A stretch of DNA of 64,000 bases from positions 682,001-746,000 of the forward strand of contig NZ_NBWU01000001.1 in the NCBI RefSeq assembly GCF_002514735.1, given 5' to 3'. Below, one piece after another: positions 18,706 through 27,456 of the stretch. A program made the position numbers and the translations under genes. Every line of letters begins with the position of its first letter. Positions within the stretch are counted from its first letter, which is position 1. The notes beneath the pieces were generated by a model, which worked only from the letters and a program-made list of their open reading frames with translations, had not been told where the DNA came from and searched no databases. Source of the DNA: Sediminicola luteus (GTDB lineage: Bacteria; Bacteroidota; Bacteroidia; Flavobacteriales; Flavobacteriaceae).

Positions 18706-20568
18706 ATGAAAAACACAAGCATTTATTTATTAGCCATGGCACTACTGGTCTTAAGTTGTAAACCAGAGACCAAAAAAGAGGTCGCCCAACCTAAGGACAG
18801 CCCTACTTCGGCCGTAGTTGAAGTACCGGAGAACCCCTTGAAGGAAGCCTATTTTGGAGAGACCCATGTGCATACCTCGGCCTCTATGGATGCCTTTATC
18901 GGCGGTAACCGCCTGAGTACTGCCGATGCCTATCGTTTTGCCATGGGGGAAACGGTAATCGCCAATGGTCGTGAAATGAAACTAAAACGCCCACTGGATT
19001 TTTGTGCCGTTTCGGATCATGCCGAATTTTTAGGGGAGACCTTTACGCTACTGCATGAGGGTAGCCCGGGTTACGACCACCCGGTGGCCCAACAGATGCG
19101 AGCTTCCAATAATTATGAAGATGCCATTGCTCTTTTCGTAAAGTATGTGGCGACTCCTATGCGCAACGGTGGCGATGGTCATCCCGATTTTTACCAAGGG
19201 ATCGAATCTACCAAATCGGGTTGGCAGGCCAATTTTGAAGCCACCGAACAATACAACCAACCTGGAATATTCACCACTTTACATGCTTTCGAGTGGACCT
19301 CCGCACCTAATGCCGGTAATTTACATAGAAACGTGATTTTTAGGGATTCCGTTGTACCCGATGTACCTATGAGTGCCAGCGATAGTCGAGATCCCCGAGA
19401 CCTTTGGGCCTGGATGCAGCAGCAATTGGACAAAGGATCTACCCTCTTGGCCATACCCCATAACTCTAACGGTAGTAAAGGCCTTATGTTCCCTGAAAAA
19501 GACCTAGAGGGGAACCCTATAGATGCCACCTATGCCGCACAACGCCAAAAGATGGAACCTGTTATCGAAATGATGCAGATCAAAGGAAATTCTGAGGCCC
19601 ATCCCAAATTTTGGCCCAATGACGAATTCGCCGATTTCGAAATGGCCTATTCCATACAAGATTATAGCGGTCGCTTGTTCGAAAAACGCAACTATGTACG
19701 TTCCGGTCTTAACCGAGGAATGCTTTTTGAACAAGATTTGGGCATTAACCCCTTTAAATATGGCTTTGTTGGCGGTACCGATAGCCATAACGGCACCCCC
19801 AGTAATGTGGACGAAGATAATTATGCGGTCGGAAGCCATGGATATGTAGACCGCTCGGCCCAAGATCGTACCAAACAGGTCATTGATGGTTGGGCCATGG
19901 CCTACGACATTAACCCAGGCTCTCTGACCGGGGTATGGGCACCGGCCAATACCCGTGGGCATATTTGGGATGCCATGAAAAACAAAGAGACCTTTGCCAC
20001 CAGTGGCCCGCGTATCAAGGTGCGTTTCTTTACCGGAAACGGATTTGCCGATACATACGATTCCTACGAAGCCTTGGTTGCCGATGGGTATGCCAAGGGT
20101 AAACCTATGGGTTCCGATATTACCGATGGCATTACCCCACCCGAATTCTTGGTTTGGGCACAAAAAGATGCTCTTGGGCCCAACCTAGATCGTATTCAGA
20201 TTATTAAAGGTTGGTTGGATAATGGTAAGATGAAGGACAAGATATATACCGTTGCAGCCTCTGATGGCCGAATCATAGATACCCAAGGTAAGACCACACC
20301 TTTGGACGCCCCTGTAAATCTTGAGACCGGTGCCTTCAATACCGAAAAAGGAAGTGCCGAACTTATGGCCAAATGGACCGACCCCGATTTTGACCCTGAT
20401 CAAAGGGCCTTTTATTATGTTCGGGTTTTGCAATTGCCTACGGCCCGTTGGACCCTGTACGATGAGATTCGTGAGGGGGTGAGCTATCCGGAATCGGTGC
20501 CCAAGACCTTGGTAGAACGTGCTTGGGCCTCCCCGGTTTGGTATAGTCCAAAAGGAAAAGATCACTGA
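18706..20568 (+). CDS. DUF3604 lipoprotein (predicted PHP-like metal-dependent hydrolase)
   Basis: A 620-residue lipoprotein (lipobox LVLSC, Cys18). Metal-ligand-like clusters occur in PHP order: YFGETHVHTSASMDAFI near residue 50, FCAVSDHAEFLGE near 100, IPHNSNGSKG near 250 and VGGTDSHNGTPSN near 360. These patterns resemble the PHP phosphoesterase fold, but the reaction of DUF3604 is not established to my knowledge. The C-terminal part (AFYYVRVLQLPTARWTLYDE) is characteristic of the family. It is the last gene of the PPIase-HupE operon, and its final 7 bases overlap the end of the convergent AraC gene. A lipid-anchored periplasmic or surface metallohydrolase is the best description. Confidence 0.9.
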   Translation: MKNTSIYLLAMALLVLSCKPETKKEVAQPKDSPTSAVVEVPENPLKEAYFGETHVHTSASMDAFIGGNRLSTADAYRFAMGETVIANGREMKLKRPLDFCAVSDHAEFLGETFTLLHEGSPGYDHPVAQQMRASNNYEDAIALFVKYVATPMRNGGDGHPDFYQGIESTKSGWQANFEATEQYNQPGIFTTLHAFEWTSAPNAGNLHRNVIFRDSVVPDVPMSASDSRDPRDLWAWMQQQLDKGSTLLAIPHNSNGSKGLMFPEKDLEGNPIDATYAAQRQKMEPVIEMMQIKGNSEAHPKFWPNDEFADFEMAYSIQDYSGRLFEKRNYVRSGLNRGMLFEQDLGINPFKYGFVGGTDSHNGTPSNVDEDNYAVGSHGYVDRSAQDRTKQVIDGWAMAYDINPGSLTGVWAPANTRGHIWDAMKNKETFATSGPRIKVRFFTGNGFADTYDSYEALVADGYAKGKPMGSDITDGITPPEFLVWAQKDALGPNLDRIQIIKGWLDNGKMKDKIYTVAASDGRIIDTQGKTTPLDAPVNLETGAFNTEKGSAELMAKWTDPDFDPDQRAFYYVRVLQLPTARWTLYDEIREGVSYPESVPKTLVERAWASPVWYSPKGKDH

Positions 20569-21455
20569 TATTGTTTGCGAAAATCTTTAGGCCCCATGCC
20601 CGTTTCCGATTTGAATATTTTGGAAAAATAGGCATAGTCGGCATACCCTAGATCTAAGGCGATATTGGCCAAGGGCTCTTGGGTCTGTACCATATTCCTT
20701 TTGGCTTCCAATACCAACCGTTCCCGGATCATTTGCGTGGTTGTTTTGGCCAAACCGGCCTGTACGATACGATTGAGATGTTTGGGGGTCATGCCCAAGG
20801 CCGAAGCATAGTAGCTGGCCGATTTTTCTAGTTTAAAATGGGTTTCCAGCAAGGTTTCGAACCTGCGGATGCTATCTAAATATAAGGGCGACCCCACCAT
20901 TTGGGCTTCCGTCCCTTGGTTATACCAGGGCGAGAGTTGAAGGTAAATGAGTTCCATCAAAGCCAAAAGCCTACGTTTCCGATAAGGTAAGGCCTCACCA
21001 TAAAAGGCCACCAGATCTTTATAAAGGGGAATCAATATCGAAAGTTGTTTGGAATCCAAATGTAAAACCGGTGGGTTCTTCACCGAAAAATAAAAGGGGA
21101 AATCAGATAGCTTGGCTTGGGTATAATGATATTCGAAAAAGGCCTTCGAGTGAAAGAAGATATAACCATGTACCTCCGAATCGAATCGCCAGGCATGGGT
21201 TTGTCCGGGATGGAGGAAAAACACACTGCCCGGCTTTACCGGATAGGTATCGAAATCTATCTCATGTACCCCTGAACCGGTCACGAAGAGCACACATAAA
21301 TAAAAGTCGTGTTTATGGGGGGTATGTACCATATGGGCATTGCGCTCTAAATGTATGGCTAAGTTGCTGGCATAGAACGAATCTAAGGCCGTAGGTGCCT
21401 CGAACTGTTCTATATGCAATACCGGTATTTGTTTTCTCATGTCCGAATAATACAA
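20562..21455 (-). CDS. AraC-family transcriptional regulator
   Basis: A 297-residue cytosolic regulator. Residues 20-130 form a cupin-like ligand domain (HTPHKHDFYLCVLFVTGSG, GSVFFLHPGQTHAWRF). The last 100 residues hold two helix-turn-helix units of the AraC type (SASYYASALGMTPKHLNRI, LANIALDLGYADYAYFSKIF, ending TGMGPKDFRKQYQ). Such proteins usually activate nearby uptake or catabolic genes on binding a small molecule. It is convergent with the DUF3604 operon, overlapping it by 7 bases, and divergent from DUF983. The effector and targets are unknown. Confidence 0.93.
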   Translation of the reverse strand: MYYSDMRKQIPVLHIEQFEAPTALDSFYASNLAIHLERNAHMVHTPHKHDFYLCVLFVTGSGVHEIDFDTYPVKPGSVFFLHPGQTHAWRFDSEVHGYIFFHSKAFFEYHYTQAKLSDFPFYFSVKNPPVLHLDSKQLSILIPLYKDLVAFYGEALPYRKRRLLALMELIYLQLSPWYNQGTEAQMVGSPLYLDSIRRFETLLETHFKLEKSASYYASALGMTPKHLNRIVQAGLAKTTTQMIRERLVLEAKRNMVQTQEPLANIALDLGYADYAYFSKIFKSETGMGPKDFRKQYQ

Positions 21456-21574
21456 TTATATGGACGAATCGCCAAACCAAAACCTGCTCATTTCAGGCTA
21501 TTTTTGCCCGATTGACATTACAACACCCCTCCGTATTTAAATAAAATGTCTTTTTCATTATAAATTAAACCACC

Positions 21575-21961
21575 ATGGGTTTTCTAAAAGGAACCAAGAT
21601 CTACAGCATTTTTACAGGCTATTGCCCAGTTTGCCATTCCGAATCGATGTATTCGGAGGCCAATCCGTTTAAACTAAGTAAGACCTTGAAAATGAAGGAA
21701 CGTTGTGGACATTGCGGTACCAAATACAAAATTGAACCTTCCTTCTTTTATGGGGCCATGTATGTCAGCTACCCGGTAGGTTTACTTTTCGCCGGGGCAG
21801 CCTTTGTTTTTTCCTATTTGGTCTTTGGTATCGGATTGGTACCTACCTATTTGATCATGGTAGCCGTAATGTGTATTTCCTTACCCATAATCCTCCGTCT
21901 GTCACGAAATATCTGGATCAACTTCTTTATGAAGTTCGACAAACTTAAGGCCACAGGATGA
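21575..21961 (+). CDS. DUF983 zinc-ribbon membrane protein
   Basis: A 128-residue protein with two CxxC pairs (Cys17/Cys20 and Cys44/Cys47) forming a probable zinc ribbon, followed by two membrane helices at about residues 62-82 and 84-104. This is the standard DUF983 layout. Its function is not known; in other bacteria the family is often found near cytochrome oxidase genes, which are not seen here. A -7-like TATTTTTG occurs at 21499-21506, about 70 bases upstream. It is a single gene, divergent from the AraC regulator. Confidence 0.85.
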   Translation: MGFLKGTKIYSIFTGYCPVCHSESMYSEANPFKLSKTLKMKERCGHCGTKYKIEPSFFYGAMYVSYPVGLLFAGAAFVFSYLVFGIGLVPTYLIMVAVMCISLPIILRLSRNIWINFFMKFDKLKATG

Positions 21962-22016
21962 GGGGTTAAATAATCAAGTAGCCACCCTTGTCTAGTTATA
22001 TAAAAGCGTTATGTGT

Positions 22017-22024
22017 TACTTTTG
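22017..22024 (+). promoter_or_regulatory. -7-like element (TACTTTTG) deciding the deacylase start
   Basis: TACTTTTG matches TAnnTTTG. It lies just downstream of an in-frame ATG at 22011 and 22 bases before the ATG at 22047, so transcripts from here can only use 22047. No clear -33 TTTG is seen. Confidence 0.4.
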
Positions 22025-22046
22025 TAATACCCTAACGCACAATCTT

Positions 22047-23225
22047 ATGAAATGCCCAGATACTGCGCGACGCCAACTTCGGTTCGTGTGCAACCTATTC
22101 CTCGGAAGTTACCTGTTTTTATGGTCCCTTCCCATATTTGGACAAAGCCAAGAAAATGAGAACCCGGGCCGTTTTCACTACCTTGAAATCGAGGGACATA
22201 GTGGGGGCTATCTATATTCTGGGCCCGACTTGGAAGAATCGGGATATCTGGAGTCGGGTTATGGGGCCTTCAATATGAAAATGGGTTGGCAATCTTCGCC
22301 ATCAAGCGATTGGGCCGGGTATTACAACTACCCCAGCTATGGTATTGGTTTCTATTCGGGATTCTTGGGCAACGACGAGGTCTTTGGTCAACCCAATGCC
22401 CTTTATGGTTTTATTGAGTTTCCGTTAAGTAGGCCCGGAAGGAAATTCTCAGCTTCCTTGACCCCATCTTTTGGACTAACCTATAATCTGGAACCCTATG
22501 ACCCCATAGACAACCCATTGAACGATGCCATTGGGGCCCGAATGGCCGTATATTTCAATGTAGATTACGGTTTCTCCTATCGCTTTACCCGGGAACTCGA
22601 TTTTAAGGGAGGCATTGATTTTGGCCACTTTAGTAACGGTCGTACTTTCGTACCCAATTGGGGCTTGAATATGTTCGGTCTTAACTTTGGCATCAGGTAC
22701 CATTATAATGCCGATCAATTCAAAAGAAACCCGGATGCGCCCTTACTACCGGCCCGAATGCAAAGACCTCCTAAAACCAAACTAAGCCAGCTTCGGGAAA
22801 ACCATATATCGGTTTATTTGGCCGGGGGTTTGGTTCAAAACGAGGCCGACACCGACAATACCCGGCAGTATGGTACCTTTAGTGGGGTACTGGAATATAG
22901 CTATCGTTTTAATCAAATACACGGCATCAGTGCCGGATTCGATTATTTTTTCGATAATAGTCTTCGTCAGTACGAAAACGCCTCGGCACGCGATATGGCC
23001 GGGGTACACCTAGGGTACGACTTTATGTTCTATAAATTCACCATTAAGGGTCAAATTGGGGTATACCTTACCGATAATCGTGGCAAAGGTGGCTACTACA
23101 TGCGACCTGCACTACGCTACGATTTTTCGGATAAGTTTTTTGCACAAATAGGTTTAAAAACCACCGACGGAGGCGCCGCCGATTGGGTAGAATACGGCAT
23201 TGGTTTTAAACCTTTTCGTTGGTAA
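22047..23225 (+). CDS. Acyloxyacyl hydrolase / PagL-like lipid A 3-O-deacylase
   Basis: A 392-residue exported protein with signal peptide ending near PIFGQS. The ATG at 22047 is preferred over 22011 because of the promoter element between them. The mid-protein motif GGIDFGHFSNGRTFVPNWG contains the His-x-Ser pair of the PagL catalytic triad (HFSNG) with surrounding glycine and asparagine as in that family. Alternating beta strands fit an outer-membrane barrel. PagL removes an acyl chain from lipid A. The protein is more than twice the length of PagL (about 150 residues), with a second predicted strand-rich half from residue 250 (HISVYLAGGLVQNEAD) that may complete a larger barrel. It stands alone between DUF983 and a lipoprotein gene. 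Confidence 0.82.
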   Translation: MKCPDTARRQLRFVCNLFLGSYLFLWSLPIFGQSQENENPGRFHYLEIEGHSGGYLYSGPDLEESGYLESGYGAFNMKMGWQSSPSSDWAGYYNYPSYGIGFYSGFLGNDEVFGQPNALYGFIEFPLSRPGRKFSASLTPSFGLTYNLEPYDPIDNPLNDAIGARMAVYFNVDYGFSYRFTRELDFKGGIDFGHFSNGRTFVPNWGLNMFGLNFGIRYHYNADQFKRNPDAPLLPARMQRPPKTKLSQLRENHISVYLAGGLVQNEADTDNTRQYGTFSGVLEYSYRFNQIHGISAGFDYFFDNSLRQYENASARDMAGVHLGYDFMFYKFTIKGQIGVYLTDNRGKGGYYMRPALRYDFSDKFFAQIGLKTTDGGAADWVEYGIGFKPFRW

Positions 23226-23318
23226 AACGTTAAAAGTAGGTGCTGATTTTTGCCCCGAACGGCTTTCAGGCCCTATAACCCCCGTATTTTCATAGGTTTA
23301 TGACCTAAGCTTTCAGCC

Positions 23319-24668
23319 ATGCGCCTTTTTTATACTACGCTGTTTTTAGGGGTACTTTTTGCCTGCCAACCGCATAAGACCACGGAAGTAACCCATTATC
23401 GCTATGCCAGCAGTATGGTCTTTCGAGAAACCCCTTTTGCCGATATTACACCGGCCAAATCCATCGATAGTGCAGTTACCATGAACATCAACCACTTTCA
23501 ATTGAAGTATGATGGGCAAAACCGACTGACCGAACTGAAATATCGATTAGGACATACACCCAAGGCACATTACGAACGATTCATAAGGGCTCCTTGGATT
23601 ACCTTTGAATACCTGGGCCAAAAAGAAATCCGGCGCTTTTACAACGAATATGGCCATCGCACCCTGGTTTCTGGTAATGTTTATGAAACCCATATTGATT
23701 GGGATGGACAAGGACATCGAAAATCACTAGTATTTCTTGGATTGAATGGAGAGAGGGTAGAGAATGATTTTGGCATCGCCAAATACAAATGGACGCAAGG
23801 TTCAGACGGAAGTGTAGTTGAAAAAAGATATGACTTGAATGGCAAGTTGGTTCGGAACAGACCTGGTTTCGGTTATATGATCACCCGATTTGAATACAAT
23901 TCCCAAGACCTGCTTTACCAAATGACCAACATGGGCCATACCGGTGAACAACCCAGCCCCGATGAAGCCGGAGTGGTATATACCCAAATCGGGTATGACA
24001 CCCATGGCCGCTTTTCACAATGGCTAAATCTTGATTATAATGGCCGCCCCATAAAAGGTATGAGCGAGATAGCCCAAATCAAATATATCCCTTCTGAATA
24101 CAGTGGTGAAGGCGAAGCTGAATTCATTGATGAAAACGGGAACCCCCAATTTACCCGATGGGGCGCTCACCGGGTGGTTTACCAATTTGATAAACATGGC
24201 AATGAAGTCCTTAGACAGTTCAAAGGGCTTAAAAATGAAGCTATCAATGTTAACAACGGTATTGGTCAGATTAAAACCCAATGGAATCCATCCGGCACCC
24301 AAACACTACACCGTGCCTACTACGATAAAGATGATAATCCTATTGGCGTTGGGGACCATAACCTACATCAATTTGAAACCGAATTAAATGGAAACGGGAA
24401 ACCTATAACCATCACTTCAAAAGACCTAAATGGACGTGCGGTCATAAATCCCAGTACGGCCTATGCCACTGAAAAACGGCTATACGATGATCAAGGCCGA
24501 CTTATCGAAAGGCTATTCCTAGATAGTGAGGGCCAGCCTATAGACCATGCGGTTTGGCAAATTGCCCAAATCAAATACAGTTACTATGCAGAACATGGCC
24601 TTAAAGCGGTTAATTATTTCGATGCCAAAGGCCAAAGCCGCAAACCGCAATGGAATCCGGCCCATTAA
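23319..24668 (+). CDS. Lipoprotein with repeated D-x-N-G-x-P/YD-like motifs, function unknown
   Basis: A 449-residue lipoprotein (lipobox LFAC, Cys16). From about residue 150 it carries 30- to 40-residue repeats built around a turn such as DLNGKLV, DYNGRPIKG, DENGNPQFT, DKDDNPIGV, DLNGRAV, DSEGQPIDH and DAKGQSRKP, alternating with strands such as RFEYNSQDLLYQM and VYQFDKHGNEVLRQF. This resembles the YD/WG-type beta repeats of surface proteins and suggests an elongated beta structure on the cell surface. There is no toxin domain or Rhs core end, so it is not an Rhs element. I know no characterised homologue. It is a monocistronic gene, convergent with the feo operon. Confidence 0.65.
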   Translation: MRLFYTTLFLGVLFACQPHKTTEVTHYRYASSMVFRETPFADITPAKSIDSAVTMNINHFQLKYDGQNRLTELKYRLGHTPKAHYERFIRAPWITFEYLGQKEIRRFYNEYGHRTLVSGNVYETHIDWDGQGHRKSLVFLGLNGERVENDFGIAKYKWTQGSDGSVVEKRYDLNGKLVRNRPGFGYMITRFEYNSQDLLYQMTNMGHTGEQPSPDEAGVVYTQIGYDTHGRFSQWLNLDYNGRPIKGMSEIAQIKYIPSEYSGEGEAEFIDENGNPQFTRWGAHRVVYQFDKHGNEVLRQFKGLKNEAINVNNGIGQIKTQWNPSGTQTLHRAYYDKDDNPIGVGDHNLHQFETELNGNGKPITITSKDLNGRAVINPSTAYATEKRLYDDQGRLIERLFLDSEGQPIDHAVWQIAQIKYSYYAEHGLKAVNYFDAKGQSRKPQWNPAH

Positions 24669-24741
24669 AACAAGACGTTTGACAATCAAATCGTCCTAAA
24701 AGAGCACTAGGTTTAGGTAAAGATAAGTGAATGGATATTTC

Positions 24742-24894
24742 TTAATGACAGCCACAACCATCGTCGCCGCAGCCTTGTTGGGTTTTCTTTATCCCATTGG
24801 GCCACCAATGGGCGGGCCATAAAAACTTTTTGACCATAAACACCATGGCCGACCCCACACAGATAAATACCAGTATTTCTTGTAGTAGCTGCAT
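24742..24894 (-). CDS. FeoB-associated Cys-rich membrane mini-protein
   Basis: A 50-codon gene whose ATG (24894) lies one base after the feoB stop. The product has one membrane helix (ILVFICVGSAMVFMVKKFLW) and a short tail ending QQGCGDDGCGCH with three closely spaced cysteines and a final histidine. This matches the FeoB-associated Cys-rich proteins of Bacteroidota and other phyla, whose role may be to stabilise the FeoB pore or handle ferrous iron. The frame is complete, with TAA at 24744-24742. Position and composition make it a real gene despite its size. Confidence 0.85.
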   Translation of the reverse strand: MQLLQEILVFICVGSAMVFMVKKFLWPAHWWPNGIKKTQQGCGDDGCGCH

Positions 24895-24895
24895 C

Positions 24896-27136
24896 TTAAC
24901 TTAAAAATTGATAAGCGACCAAGGAAACAAGATAGGCAAAAACACTCATAAACCCGAGCTGCCATAAAGGCCATTTCCAACTATTGGTTTCCCGTTTTAC
25001 GATAGCCAAGGTACTCATACATTGCATGGCAAAGGCATAGAAGAGTAAAATGGAGATGCCAGAGGCGAAATTGAAAACGGGTTTGCCCGAATCGGCATGT
25101 ACCTCGGCGGCCATACGTTGTTTTATGGTCTGCTCTTCTTCGCCATCGCTACCCACACTGTATATGGTGGCCAAAGTGCCTACGAATACCTCACGGGCGG
25201 CAAAGGAGGCTAATACGGCTATCCCTATTTTCCAATCGTAACCTAAAGGTTTTACAATGGGCTCAAAAGCCTTGCCCATTTGTCCCATTAGCGAATGTTC
25301 CAGCTTATAACCGGCCAGTTCATCTTCACGGGCCAAAGTAAGTAACTCTTGGTATTTTACCGTTAGGGAATCTTGCTTCTCCAATTGGCTGATTTGGTAG
25401 TCTCCGGAAGTAATCTTGCCATCCAGTTCGGTCCTGTACGCATCCATTTGGGCCATGATATGCTTTTGGCTAAAATCGGAGAAACCTGCCGTTTCGATCT
25501 TGGCGTCGACCATTTCCTCGGCATGCTTAAACTCTTCACTCCATCCGTAGGAGCCTAAAAACCATAAGATAATGGAAATGGCCAAAATAATCTGACCGGC
25601 CCCAACCACAAAACTTTTGGTCTTTTCCAGTACTGTTATACCCACATTCTTGGGTAAGGGCATTTTATAGCTGGGCATTTCCATGACGAAAAAGGACCGA
25701 CTTTTAATCTTTAAGATCTTATGAAGGATCCAGGCCGAAAAAATGGCCATGCCGAATCCCAACAGGTACAGCGCCATTAGGGTAAGGGCTTGGTAGCCTA
25801 GGCCTAAAAAGCTGCCTTCGGGGATGACCAAGGCAATGATGATCAAATATACCGGTAAACGGGCCGAACAAGTGGTAAAGGGGGTTACCAGAATGGTGAT
25901 CAAACGTTCTTTCCAATTTTCAATGGTTCGGGTGGCCATTACGGCTGGTATGGCACAGGCGGTCCCGCTGATCAGAGGCACCACACTTTTACCACTTAGG
26001 CCAAAGGGACGCATAAGCCGATCCATTAAAAAGACCACGCGGCTCATATAACCCGATTCTTCCAACAGTGAAATAAACAGGAACAAAAAGGCGATTTGCG
26101 GAATAAAGATGACCACGCCCCCGATCCCGGCCAAAATACCATCGGCCAACAGATTGGTAAAAGGTCCAGCCGGTAGGGTTTCCAAAACCCAACTACTGGC
26201 CGAAGCAAACCAAGCGTCAATGGCATCCATGGGATAACTACTCCAATCGTAAATGGTCTGGAAGATTAACAGCAAAACAGCAAAAAAGATCAGATACCCC
26301 CATACTTTATGGATGAGAATACGGTCTAACCGTGCCCTTAGGCTTCTATCTTTACTCTGATCGATCCGGAAACCTTGCTCCAAGGCTTGGTTGATCATTT
26401 GGTAGCGCAGGGCTGTTTCTTTATGCTGATACCGTTTTAATTCCGCTTTGGTGGCTATATCACGTGTGGCCTCCAACTGTTTTTTGGTAACCTCGGTAAA
26501 ATTGACGTCTTGTGTGGTTACAAGCCATAATTTGTAAGCATCTTCATTCGGGAAACGCTTTTGCAAAGCTCCAATGAAGGATATAGACACACGGCTGATA
26601 TCCAATAGTGGTTTGGTGGACAAAGACGGAATGTCGGTCAACAGATCCTTTAACTCATCGAGCCCTGTGCCTTTGCGGGCCGAACAAAGTACGATATGCG
26701 TATCCAAAGTTTTGGAAAGGGTATCGAGATCTAGACTGATTCCTTTCTTGTCCATACGATCGGCCATATTTATGACCAAGATAGTAGGTATGCCCAAATC
26801 CTTAATCTGGGAAAACAAGAGCAAATTTCGTTTTAGGTTCTCTACTTCGGCCACCACCACGGCTACATCGGGGTAATACTTCCCGTTTTTGTTCAGGAGT
26901 ATCTCTACCGCAATACTTTCGTCTATAGAAGTGGTGTTAAGGCTGTAGGTACCAGGCAAATCGAGGATAGAAGCCGTATTGCCATTGGGTAGGGTACATG
27001 TCCCTATTTTTTTCTCGACCGTAATCCCCGGGTAATTCCCCACTTTTTGGTTTAAACCGGTAAGGGCATTGAAAACCGAGGTCTTCCCAGTATTAGGGTT
27101 TCCCAATAATGCTACTTGCAGTGCCTTTTTACTCAT
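24896..27136 (-). CDS. feoB: Ferrous iron transporter FeoB
   Basis: A 746-residue inner-membrane ferrous iron transporter. The N-terminal GTPase has G1 GNPNTGKT at residues 12-19, the GITVEKK switch, G3 DLPGTYSL at 59-66 and G4 NMAD. The membrane core carries the gate signatures GTACAIPAVMATRTI and TPFTTCSARLPVYLIII, the latter with the pore cysteine. A helical insertion of about 90 residues near 520-610 is seen in Bacteroidetes FeoB. Its start overlaps the end of feoA by 4 bases, and a Cys-rich mini-gene follows by one base, so feoA-feoB-mini-protein is one operon that imports Fe(II). Confidence 0.97.
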   Translation of the reverse strand: MSKKALQVALLGNPNTGKTSVFNALTGLNQKVGNYPGITVEKKIGTCTLPNGNTASILDLPGTYSLNTTSIDESIAVEILLNKNGKYYPDVAVVVAEVENLKRNLLLFSQIKDLGIPTILVINMADRMDKKGISLDLDTLSKTLDTHIVLCSARKGTGLDELKDLLTDIPSLSTKPLLDISRVSISFIGALQKRFPNEDAYKLWLVTTQDVNFTEVTKKQLEATRDIATKAELKRYQHKETALRYQMINQALEQGFRIDQSKDRSLRARLDRILIHKVWGYLIFFAVLLLIFQTIYDWSSYPMDAIDAWFASASSWVLETLPAGPFTNLLADGILAGIGGVVIFIPQIAFLFLFISLLEESGYMSRVVFLMDRLMRPFGLSGKSVVPLISGTACAIPAVMATRTIENWKERLITILVTPFTTCSARLPVYLIIIALVIPEGSFLGLGYQALTLMALYLLGFGMAIFSAWILHKILKIKSRSFFVMEMPSYKMPLPKNVGITVLEKTKSFVVGAGQIILAISIILWFLGSYGWSEEFKHAEEMVDAKIETAGFSDFSQKHIMAQMDAYRTELDGKITSGDYQISQLEKQDSLTVKYQELLTLAREDELAGYKLEHSLMGQMGKAFEPIVKPLGYDWKIGIAVLASFAAREVFVGTLATIYSVGSDGEEEQTIKQRMAAEVHADSGKPVFNFASGISILLFYAFAMQCMSTLAIVKRETNSWKWPLWQLGFMSVFAYLVSLVAYQFLS

Positions 27137-27375
27137 AGGGATGCATCTTCATTAGCCTCCAAGAGAATCTGTGCGGCCATATCGGTTCTAATGGCCATAA
27201 AAGTACCGTTCACCTTAAGATATAAAGGGTCTTGGAGCGGGGCTACTTGAAGGAGTTCCACTTCATTGCCGGGCAAACAGCCCATTTCCATCAACTTTAA
27301 AGGAAAATCCGGATTCTCGAACCCACTGATTATTCCTTTTTCCCCGTGTTTTAATTGTGCTACGCTTTTAACCAA
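27133..27375 (-). CDS. feoA: FeoA family protein
   Basis: An 80-residue cytosolic SH3-like protein of normal FeoA length (LKHGEKGIISGFENPD, LMEMGCLPGNEVELLQVAP, LYLKVNGTFMAIRTDMAAQI). FeoA assists FeoB, probably by acting on its GTPase or on assembly of the complex. The stop overlaps the feoB start by 4 bases (ATGA), indicating translational coupling. It is the first gene of the operon, with a promoter-like element 29 bases upstream. Confidence 0.93.
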   Translation of the reverse strand: MVKSVAQLKHGEKGIISGFENPDFPLKLMEMGCLPGNEVELLQVAPLQDPLYLKVNGTFMAIRTDMAAQILLEANEDASL

Positions 27376-27403
27376 GTTCTTATTTAGATTGGTTTTAAAG
27401 AGA

Positions 27404-27411
27404 CAAATGTA
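27404..27411 (-). promoter_or_regulatory. -7-like element (TACATTTG) before feoA
   Basis: On the minus strand TACATTTG fits TAnnTTTG, 28 bases before the feoA ATG. A TTTG is present upstream but at a shorter spacing than consensus, so this is a partial match. No obvious Fur box was recognised. Confidence 0.4.
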
Positions 27412-27456
27412 CAGCTAATTTGTCAAACCGTATTGGTTTTCGATATAAAATAAGGA

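Noticed and set aside
19504-20163. 219-codon minus-strand open frame inside the DUF3604 gene
   Set aside because: It is antisense to a well-supported conserved protein and its translation has no domain or signal features; it is a frame shadow.
23319-24668. Rhs/YD toxin
   Set aside because: Short, lipid-anchored, without an Rhs core boundary, toxin tip or immunity gene.
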